Assembly: GCA_026992215.1 (NCBI GenBank)
Contig: JALXAI010000496.1
Span: forward strand, 1 to 11,627
Source of the DNA: Desulfobacterales bacterium
GTDB taxonomy: Bacteria; Desulfobacterota; Syntrophobacteria; B119-G9
DNA: 11,627 nucleotides
Reading direction: 5' to 3'
Shown here piece by piece: positions 6,377 through 11,627 of the stretch (positions are counted from its first letter, which is position 1; each line of letters begins with the position of its first letter). The notes below the pieces were generated by a model. That model had not been told where the DNA came from. It saw only the letters and a program-made list of their open reading frames with translations, and searched no databases. The translations under genes and the position numbers were made by a program.

Positions 6377-8995
6377 ATGGATATAAACAGGCTGACATTG
6401 AAATCACAGGAGGCATTACAGGCCGCCCAAACCAAGGCCATTCGCTATGGCCACATGGAAGTGGACGGTGAACATTTATTGCTTGCACTGCTGGAGCAAT
6501 CGGAAGGTCTTATACCGAGAATCTTGCAGAAAATGGAAATTCCGGTGGATGAGTTGAAACGCAGGATAGACGAAGAGCTGTCCAGGCGACCGAAAGTTTC
6601 CGGTCCGGGGACCGAAGCAGGCAAGGTTTATGTCACGGCCCGTCTGAACAAGCTCCTCGTAGCCGCCGAGGAAGAAGCCAAGAGACTGAAGGATGAGTAT
6701 GTATCGGTAGAACATATCCTGCTGGCTTTCATAAAGGAAGGCGCAAGCACGCCGGCCGGCAGAATACTCAGGGATTTTAACGTTACCGAAGACAGGTTTT
6801 TGCAGTCCTTAACAGATGTTAGAGGCAAGCAGAGAGTTACCAGCGCGACTCCGGAAACAACTTATGAGGCGCTCCAGAAATACGGGCGTGACCTCGTGGA
6901 AGAGGCGCGCAGCGGCAAGCTGGATCCCGTCATCGGCAGAGACTCCGAGATAAGGCGCATAATAAGAATTCTCTCGAGGAAGACGAAAAATAATCCTGTG
7001 CTCATCGGTGACCCCGGAGTCGGGAAAACGGCCATCGTGGAAGGACTTGCTCACAGGATAGTCAGGGGAGATGTTCCCGAGGGTCTCAAGGACAAGACCA
7101 TTTTCGCGCTGGACATGGGAGCCCTGATCGCAGGGGCCAAGTATCGAGGAGAGTTCGAAGAACGGTTAAAAGCCGTGCTGAAAGAGATCAAGGAGAGCGA
7201 AGGGAGAATAATTCTCTTCATAGACGAGTTGCATACGATTGTCGGGGCCGGAAAAGCGGAAGGGGCTATTGATGCCGGCAACATGTTGAAACCGATGCTG
7301 GCAAGGGGTGAATTGCGGTGCATCGGAGCCACAACGCTGGACGAGTACCGCAAATACATCGAGAAAGATGCAGCCCTGGAACGAAGATTTCAGCCGGTTC
7401 TGGTGGAAGAACCGTCAGTGGAGGATACCATATCCATACTCAGGGGGTTGAAAGAGCGCTTTGAGGTGCACCACGGTGTAAAAATTCAGGATTCCGCCCT
7501 GGTTGCCGCTGCGGTTCTTTCTCACAGGTACATCACGGACAGGTTCTTGCCCGACAAGGCAATAGACCTGATAGATGAAGCCTGCGCGATGATCAGAACC
7601 GAGATCGATTCCATGCCCGCCGAGCTGGACGAAGTTACAAGGCGCATAATGCAGCTTGAGATCGAAGAAGCTGCCCTTAAGAAAGAAAAAGATAAGGCAA
7701 GCCAGGAACGGTTGAAAAACATAAGAAAAGAACTCGAGGAACTTCGCGCCAAGGCTGAGTCCATGAAGGCCCAGTGGGAGGCTGAAAAGCAGGCTATCAA
7801 GAGAGTACAGGCGCTTCGTGAAGAAATTGAGAAAATAAGAAGAGAAATCGAGGAAGCAGAGAGAAACTACGACCTCAATAGAGCTGCCGAGCTCAAGCAC
7901 GGAAAACTTCCCGAACTGGAAAGAAGGCTGGCAGCCGAAGAGGAACAGCTGGCCAAGCGCCAGGGTGAAGGAAGGCTGTTACGAGAAGAAGTAACCGAGG
8001 AGGAAATCGCCGAAATCGTGTCCAGGTGGACAGGCATTCCGGTGACAAAACTGATGGAAGGAGAAAGAGAGAAACTGCTCAAGCTCGAAGATATACTCCA
8101 CCAGAGGGTAATCGGGCAGGATGAAGCAGTTAAAAAGGTTGCGGACGCCGTGCTTCGGGCCCGCGCCGGCATCAAGGATCCCAGAAGACCAATAGGTTCC
8201 TTTATATTTCTGGGACCCACGGGCGTGGGAAAAACAGAACTGGCAAAAACACTGGCGGAGGCGCTTTTTGACACCGAAGAAAACATGATCAGGATAGACA
8301 TGAGCGAGTACATGGAAAAGCATACCGTTGCTCGACTCATCGGAGCACCTCCTGGATACGTGGGCTATGAAGAAGGAGGGCAGCTTACCGAGGCCGTCCG
8401 CAGAAAGCCCTACAGCGTGATACTTTTCGATGAGATTGAAAAAGCTCATCATGATGTCTTCAACGTCCTGTTACAGATCCTGGACGACGGAAGACTCACG
8501 GACGCCCAGGGCCACACGGTGGATTTCAAAAACACCGTCATCATCATGACCAGCAACATCGGCTCACATTACCTCCTGGAAGGAGTCACCGAGCGAGGTG
8601 AAATACCGGAACGTATACGTGAAAAGGTGATGGCGGAACTGCGGGCCCATTTCAGACCCGAGTTTCTTAACAGGGTAGACGATATCATTCTGTTTAAGGC
8701 TCTGACTCTGGAAGAGGTTGAAAAGATAGTAGACCTGCTGGTCAAGGAAATTTCCAACAGGCTGAAAGACAGGGATATCAAGCTCGAAATAACCGATAAG
8801 GCTCGTAAGTTCATAGCACAAAAGGGCTATGACCCGGTTTACGGAGCAAGGCCGTTGAGAAGATACCTGCAGCGCGAACTCGAAACGAGAATAGCAAGAG
8901 ACATTATAAGCGGTGCAATTATGGATGGCGCCACCGTAACGGTGGACGTAGAAGACGACCAGCTGGTTATTTTGCACAAAAACCCTGTAGAGTAA
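6377..8995 (+). CDS. clpB: ATP-dependent disaggregase ClpB (Hsp104 family)
   Basis: ClpB is a hexameric AAA+ unfoldase that threads aggregated proteins through its pore, handed to it by DnaK and its partners. The 872 residues match the usual 850-880. The N-terminal Clp domain (about 1-145) has the two repeats. The first AAA+ domain has Walker A GDPGVGKT (211-218), pore loop GAKYRG (253-258), Walker B ILFIDE (279-284) and an arginine finger pair in ERRF (336-337). The coiled-coil middle domain, about 412-530, separates ClpB from ClpA and ClpC and is the DnaK contact. The second AAA+ domain has Walker A GPTGVGKT (613-620), pore loop GYVGY (660-664) and Walker B VILFDE (681-686). No IGF/IGL-type loop for ClpP was noticed. 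It is the last gene of the operon, stopping five bases before the terminator. All catalytic motifs are intact, and identity is certain. Confidence 0.98.
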   Translation: MDINRLTLKSQEALQAAQTKAIRYGHMEVDGEHLLLALLEQSEGLIPRILQKMEIPVDELKRRIDEELSRRPKVSGPGTEAGKVYVTARLNKLLVAAEEEAKRLKDEYVSVEHILLAFIKEGASTPAGRILRDFNVTEDRFLQSLTDVRGKQRVTSATPETTYEALQKYGRDLVEEARSGKLDPVIGRDSEIRRIIRILSRKTKNNPVLIGDPGVGKTAIVEGLAHRIVRGDVPEGLKDKTIFALDMGALIAGAKYRGEFEERLKAVLKEIKESEGRIILFIDELHTIVGAGKAEGAIDAGNMLKPMLARGELRCIGATTLDEYRKYIEKDAALERRFQPVLVEEPSVEDTISILRGLKERFEVHHGVKIQDSALVAAAVLSHRYITDRFLPDKAIDLIDEACAMIRTEIDSMPAELDEVTRRIMQLEIEEAALKKEKDKASQERLKNIRKELEELRAKAESMKAQWEAEKQAIKRVQALREEIEKIRREIEEAERNYDLNRAAELKHGKLPELERRLAAEEEQLAKRQGEGRLLREEVTEEEIAEIVSRWTGIPVTKLMEGEREKLLKLEDILHQRVIGQDEAVKKVADAVLRARAGIKDPRRPIGSFIFLGPTGVGKTELAKTLAEALFDTEENMIRIDMSEYMEKHTVARLIGAPPGYVGYEEGGQLTEAVRRKPYSVILFDEIEKAHHDVFNVLLQILDDGRLTDAQGHTVDFKNTVIIMTSNIGSHYLLEGVTERGEIPERIREKVMAELRAHFRPEFLNRVDDIILFKALTLEEVEKIVDLLVKEISNRLKDRDIKLEITDKARKFIAQKGYDPVYGARPLRRYLQRELETRIARDIISGAIMDGATVTVDVEDDQLVILHKNPVE

Positions 8996-9000
8996 GAACC

Positions 9001-9031
9001 AAAGCCTCTCTCCACCGGAGAGGGGCTTTTT
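9001..9031 (+). terminator. Intrinsic terminator of the chaperone operon
   Basis: A 13-bp stem (9001-9013 with 9017-9029, one T-G pair) closes on the loop ACC and runs directly into a T-run. It begins five bases after the clpB stop. The convergent minus-strand gene ends at 9050, so it may also serve that gene, though its minus-strand T-run is short (CTTT). Confidence 0.92.
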
Positions 9032-9049
9032 CCGCTCCCGTGCCATTCG

Positions 9050-9574
9050 TTAGAAAAATCTGCCGAAGGCCATGGCGGCATACTTCGGATCAAAATTAGC
9101 CCTTAGCTGCCGTAACATTACCATGTGCGACTTCTCTTCCTTAACCAGTTTTTCAAGTACCTTCCTGTGTTCATTGTCTTTAGCCACACCAGCCAGTTCG
9201 GAATAAAGGAGAATAGCGTTTTTTTCTGCCTGCATTGCCATGGCGCACGCGGTGGCAGGTGAATCAATTCCTTCTATTTGCCTATCCGTTTCTTCGTCAC
9301 TCGGGAAAAGGCCCTCGAGCATGATAGACCTGATGTATTCGTCTATGTCTTTGTCATCGAAGACAAATGGATGGAGTTCTCCTTTCTTTTCAGCCTTTTC
9401 TTTAATACGCTGAAAGGTTTTGACATGTTCCGCTTCTTCTTTTGCCAACTTCGTGAAAAGTTCTTTCAGATCCCTGTCATCAAACCTGTCGGCCACCCTG
9501 TTGTAGAAGCGAATTCCCTGCCTCTCCGCATTGATCGCAAAATCAAAAATGTCCAGTTGTTTCTGCTCCGCCAT
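9050..9574 (-). CDS. Ferritin-like di-iron protein, rubrerythrin-type without rubredoxin domain
   Basis: This is a 174-residue four-helix protein of the ferritin-like/rubrerythrin superfamily, likely cytosolic. The helices carry paired iron ligands: Glu17, then Glu47 and His50 in the EEAEH motif, and in the second half Glu117, then Glu147 and His150 in EEKSH. The two halves are thus symmetrical, as expected for a di-iron site. There are no CxxC pairs, so the rubredoxin domain of classical rubrerythrin is missing and electrons would have to come from another protein. Relatives reduce peroxide or bind iron in anaerobes; which applies here is not shown. The start is supported by GGGGGTGG three bases upstream, a tight spacing. 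The gene converges on clpB across the shared terminator and has no obvious operon partner. No clear promoter was identified. Confidence 0.85.
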   Translation of the reverse strand: MAEQKQLDIFDFAINAERQGIRFYNRVADRFDDRDLKELFTKLAKEEAEHVKTFQRIKEKAEKKGELHPFVFDDKDIDEYIRSIMLEGLFPSDEETDRQIEGIDSPATACAMAMQAEKNAILLYSELAGVAKDNEHRKVLEKLVKEEKSHMVMLRQLRANFDPKYAAMAFGRFF

Positions 9575-9642
9575 AATCCACCCCCGTCTAAAATGTTAAG
9601 CAACCCGGTGCAGCATGGCCGCAACCAAAAGGTTTAGATCTG

Positions 9643-9684
9643 GTTATCAGTTATACGTTACTCGTTGTTCGTTATTTGTTGTAC
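9643..9684 (+). repeat. Degenerate heptamer tandem array (six GTT-units)
   Basis: Six consecutive 7-base units start at 9643, 9650, 9657, 9664, 9671 and 9678. All six begin with GTT, and four continue with A; examples are GTTATAC (9650-9656) and GTTGTTC (9664-9670). The array is noncoding and exact in period. Confidence 0.75.
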
Positions 9685-9815
9685 ATTTACGTGAAAATCG
9701 CTGTCCCACCAGAGACGGATCTCCGAAGCAAACAGTGGTTTTCGTTCCATTGTGCTTTCGACCCGGTTTCCCCACCCCGCTTGGCGAACGTGCGATCCCC
9801 GCCCTTTCCGCAATT

Positions 9816-9850
9816 CAAGCTGCGAGGAACAAGCCGCAAGGGACAAAGAA
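9816..9850 (+). repeat. Degenerate heptamer tandem array (five CAAG-type units)
   Basis: Five consecutive 7-base units start at 9816, 9823, 9830, 9837 and 9844. All begin with C and have A at position three; four have A at position two and four have G at position four. Examples are CAAGCCG (9830-9836) and CAAGGGA (9837-9843). Confidence 0.6.
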
Positions 9851-9876
9851 AAAATCACCCAACCCTTTCCACCTCC

Positions 9877-9899
9877 TCAACCATTTCAACCATTTCAAC
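9877..9899 (+). repeat. Nine-base tandem repeat at the 3' end of the flavoprotein gene
   Basis: TCAACCATT occurs twice in tandem (9877-9885, 9886-9894), and a third partial copy (TCAAC, 9895-9899) overlaps the stop of the minus-strand flavoprotein gene. In that gene's frame each unit supplies a TGA, giving three in-frame stops. Confidence 0.7.
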
Positions 9900-10590
9900 T
9901 TCCTTTGAGCATTTCCATCATTCTCTGTTGCATCCTCCCGGTAACTTCCGATCGGTCGTAACCCTCTCGCACAAGTCTTCCCAATTCCCGGCCGGCTTCT
10001 GCAGCGCTTTTTACAACATCCTGCTGCCTGGTAACATCGGGAACGTTCTCCTCCGAGACATCCGCATTCTCACCATACAGGAAGTATGGAATACCGACCT
10101 TGCAGGAATCCCCGTAGCCGCAGTAATAGCAGGAAGCAGCCCCCTGACCCTCCACCTTTGCCACCGTTTCAATAAAATTGTAGTTGAAAAATCTTTCGAT
10201 CTCATCTGCAGGATACTTCCCCGAAGTTCCACCCACTCCGACGGCAACTCCGATCTTCCCCCACAGAAGATCACCTTCCCTGTGCCTGAACTGGAACCAC
10301 CTCTCCAGGAATGCATGAGTCAATACATTAATGCCGGAATAGTAGTTTGGCGACCCTATCACGTAAGCATCGGCATCAAGAATACTTTCACGAAGTTCTT
10401 GAAAATCATCCTTCACCTTGCATACATTATCCTCAACACACTTCAGGCAGGCCACGCACCCGGCAATATTTTTGTTCCTGAGAGATACCAGCTCGTAAGC
10501 ACAACCGGTATTTTCAAGAACGATTTTTACCAGTTTATAAACCCCTGATATTTCGTCCTTTCTGGGACTTCCGGAGATGCCCAAAATCAT
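9895..10590 (-). CDS. Iron-sulfur flavoprotein (NADPH:FMN reductase / flavodoxin-like fold)
   Basis: This 231-residue protein begins with the FMN phosphate-binding loop ISGSPRK (5-11). It has a compact cysteine motif C45-x2-C48-x2-C51-x5-C57, as in archaeal and clostridial iron-sulfur flavoproteins (Isf), where it binds a [4Fe-4S] cluster beside FMN. A flavin-contacting SPNYYSG segment (80-86) follows. Isf proteins pass electrons between ferredoxin and acceptors such as oxygen or peroxide. An extra cysteine group, C154, C157 and C163, lies in the C-terminal half, outside the classical motif. The start at 10590 is supported by GGTGA five bases upstream. The gene diverges from the oxidoreductase operon and shares its 214-base control region. 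The physiological partner is not shown; the family call is strong. Confidence 0.87.
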   Translation of the reverse strand: MILGISGSPRKDEISGVYKLVKIVLENTGCAYELVSLRNKNIAGCVACLKCVEDNVCKVKDDFQELRESILDADAYVIGSPNYYSGINVLTHAFLERWFQFRHREGDLLWGKIGVAVGVGGTSGKYPADEIERFFNYNFIETVAKVEGQGAASCYYCGYGDSCKVGIPYFLYGENADVSEENVPDVTRQQDVVKSAAEAGRELGRLVREGYDRSEVTGRMQQRMMEMLKGS

Positions 10591-10634
10591 TTTTTCACCG
10601 TCCCCGTCAAAATCTGTTAAAATATATTGAAATT

Positions 10635-10717
10635 GTGAAGTGATTAATGTGAAATTAACATGTGAATTACCGAAAGTGAATACCTTGATAGCGGAAATGG
10701 GTGAAATACCTTGACAG
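10635..10717 (+). promoter_or_regulatory. Repeated GTGAA boxes in the divergent control region
   Basis: GTGAA occurs at 10635, 10649, 10662, 10676 and 10701, with steps of 14, 13, 14 and 25 bases. The last two copies extend to a longer direct repeat, GTGAATACCTTGATAG (10676-10691) and GTGAAATACCTTGACAG (10701-10717). The second copy contains the -35 box of the oxidoreductase promoter. This could be a regulator array for one or both divergent genes; no regulator is identified. Confidence 0.4.
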
Positions 10718-10739
10718 ATTTGGTTTGTAAAGTTATAAG
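10711..10739 (+). promoter_or_regulatory. Strong sigma-A-type promoter of the 2-oxoacid oxidoreductase operon
   Basis: TTGACA (10711-10716) and TATAAG (10734-10739) are separated by exactly 17 bases, matching the consensus at eleven of twelve positions. Transcription would begin near 10746, about 59 bases before the start codon at 10805. Confidence 0.75.
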
Positions 10740-10793
10740 CCGAGCAAAAAGGTTGTGTTTATTTTAATTTGTGCAAAATATTACATTCAATCC

Positions 10794-10801
10794 GGGAGAG
10801 G
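10794..10801 (+). promoter_or_regulatory. Ribosome binding site deciding the gamma-subunit start
   Basis: GGGAGAGG lies just before the ATG at 10805. The upstream in-frame TTG at 10769 has no comparable site and would add twelve residues outside the family's conserved N-terminus. The ATG is therefore preferred. Confidence 0.75.
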
Positions 10802-10804
10802 AAA

Positions 10805-11353
10805 ATGATCGAGATAAGATTGCATGGGCGCGGAGGCCAGGGTGGAGTCACGTCGGCCGAGTTGACGGCCTTAGCCGCCATCGAAGAAGGGAAATATGCT
10901 CAAGCCTTTCCAAGCTTCGGGCCCGAGAGGCGGGGTGCTCCCGTCATGGCCTTTGTTCGTGTCAGCGACGAAAGAATCCGAACCCGCGAGAAAATTTACG
11001 AGCCTGACGTGGTCATGGTCCTTGATCCCACCATTCTGAAGATCGTACCCGTGACATCTGGGTTGAAGGACTCTGGCACGCTGATATTAAACACCCACCT
11101 GTCCCCGGAAGAAATCCGAGAGGAACTCAACACGGAGGTGAGACTGGCTCTTGTGGACGCCACCAAGATCGCCATGGAGATTCTCAGGTTACCAATCACA
11201 AACACCACGATGCTCGGTGCCCTGATAAAAGCCACCGGCATTGTCTCGCCGGAATCTCTCGAAACACCTCTCCGGGAACGTTTTGGGCCCATTGCCCAGA
11301 AAAATATCGACGCGTTTAAAGCAGCGTTAGAGGAAACAGTTATAATTGAATAA
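10805..11353 (+). CDS. 2-oxoacid:ferredoxin oxidoreductase, gamma subunit (PorG/VorG type)
   Basis: This is the gamma subunit of a thiamine-diphosphate, iron-sulfur enzyme that converts a 2-oxoacid and CoA to acyl-CoA and CO2 with ferredoxin as acceptor, or runs in reverse. The 182-residue protein opens with IEIRLHGRGGQGGVTSAE (2-19), the family's glycine-rich motif. It continues with SFGPERRGAPV, also diagnostic, and an LDPT segment. Length is typical for a separate gamma subunit. The delta subunit gene follows after 14 bases, so alpha and beta subunits are expected just beyond the right edge. It is read from the 10711 promoter. The substrate (pyruvate, 2-oxoisovalerate or another) cannot be told from this subunit. 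A longer TTG start at 10769 is possible but less likely. Confidence 0.93.
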   Translation: MIEIRLHGRGGQGGVTSAELTALAAIEEGKYAQAFPSFGPERRGAPVMAFVRVSDERIRTREKIYEPDVVMVLDPTILKIVPVTSGLKDSGTLILNTHLSPEEIREELNTEVRLALVDATKIAMEILRLPITNTTMLGALIKATGIVSPESLETPLRERFGPIAQKNIDAFKAALEETVIIE

Positions 11354-11367
11354 GACAGGAGTACAAA

Positions 11368-11627
11368 GTGGCCAGAGAAACAGGAATTATCAGCTGGAAA
11401 GAACTGCCTTTGGGCTGCGCCATTGTGGAACCGGGCAATGCTTCGGAGCTTAGAACCGGAGACTGGAGATCGAAACACCCCGTAACCGACTTTAACAAAT
11501 GTATTCAGTGCGGGAATTGTTATATTTATTGCCCCGACATGGCCTATGTTCGAAACGAAGAAGGTTTTTACGAGTCGGACTTGTATCACTGCAAGGGTTG
11601 TGGAATATGCGCTAAGGAATGCCCTAA
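11368..11627 (+). CDS. 2-oxoacid:ferredoxin oxidoreductase, delta subunit (ferredoxin-like), partial
   Basis: This is the delta subunit, which carries two [4Fe-4S] clusters and links the catalytic core to ferredoxin. Only the first 86 codons are in the window; complete proteins have about 90-105 residues. The pre-ferredoxin segment contains TGDWRSKHPV (30-39), characteristic of PorD/VorD. Two cluster motifs follow: C45-x2-C48-x2-C51-x3-C55-P and C75-x2-C78-x2-C81-x3-C85-P. Every ligand is present. The start is GTG at 11368, supported by AGGAG six bases upstream (11357-11361). It lies 14 bases after the gamma stop, so the two are surely co-transcribed. It is missing from simple ORF lists because it runs off the right edge. 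Family identity is firm; the enzyme's substrate is unknown. Confidence 0.93.
   Translation, partial: MARETGIISWKELPLGCAIVEPGNASELRTGDWRSKHPVTDFNKCIQCGNCYIYCPDMAYVRNEEGFYESDLYHCKGCGICAKECP

Larger units (their letters stand above)
9575..9894. other. Noncoding region between two minus-strand genes, rich in short tandem repeats
   Basis: These 320 bases lie upstream of the ferritin-like gene and downstream of the flavoprotein gene. They hold heptamer arrays at 9643-9684 and 9816-9850 and a 9-base repeat at 9877-9894. Several open frames cross the region, but none has a ribosome binding site or recognisable protein. No good intrinsic terminator for the flavoprotein gene was found. Confidence 0.65.

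Noticed and set aside
9643..9897. CRISPR array
   Set aside because: The repeats are 7 or 9 bases, contiguous and degenerate, without spacers or cas genes.
9676..10548. Plus-strand open frame of 290 codons opposite the flavoprotein gene
   Set aside because: The minus strand encodes a convincing FMN/Fe-S protein; the plus frame has no family features and begins inside a repeat array.

Overview
The window looks like chromosomal DNA from an anaerobic bacterium, probably a Clostridia-type Firmicute. The reasons are strong AGGAGG-type ribosome binding sites, sigma-A-like promoters, a ferredoxin-dependent 2-oxoacid oxidoreductase locus, an iron-sulfur flavoprotein and a ferritin-like di-iron protein. 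Base composition looks moderate, near 50% G+C by eye. This assignment is an inference. The DnaK carries the extra N-terminal segment typical of diderm bacteria, and the chaperone operon has the Thermus layout, so the lineage stays open.

Layout. (1) 1-1637, minus strand: the 5' 545 codons of an EF-G paralogue of the EF-G-2 type, cut by the left edge. (2) 1638-2268: a 630-base divergent intergenic region. It holds a promoter for each side, two hairpins, a degenerate 7-base repeat array, and an inverted repeat over the chaperone promoter. (3) 2269-8995, plus strand: a five-gene chaperone operon, dnaK, grpE, a zinc-finger-less CbpA-type dnaJ, a small MerR-fold CbpM/HspR-like gene, and clpB. It ends in a strong intrinsic terminator at 9001-9031. 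(4) 9050-9574, minus strand: a ferritin-like/rubrerythrin-type protein. (5) 9575-9894: a noncoding stretch with two more 7-base arrays and a 9-base tandem repeat. (6) 9895-10590, minus strand: an iron-sulfur flavoprotein (NADPH:FMN reductase fold). (7) 10591-10804: a divergent promoter region with repeated GTGAA boxes and a near-consensus promoter. (8) 10805 to the right edge, plus strand: gamma and partial delta subunits of a pyruvate-type 2-oxoacid:ferredoxin oxidoreductase.

How the genes work together. DnaK, GrpE and the J-protein form the Hsp70 cycle, and ClpB is the disaggregase that works with it. The small fourth gene lies exactly where Thermus thermophilus has dafA, and its sequence resembles E. 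coli CbpM, the modulator of CbpA. It may tune the J-protein, repress the operon, or both. No CIRCE (HrcA) operator was found. The only operator candidate is the GACAT-N6-ATGTC repeat over the -35 box. The right-hand genes suit low-potential electron transfer and oxidative-stress defence in an anaerobe.

The observations most worth a second look are the Thermus-like chaperone operon with its CbpM/DafA/HspR-like gene, the EF-G paralogue lacking the catalytic switch II histidine, and the several degenerate heptamer arrays confined to intergenic DNA.
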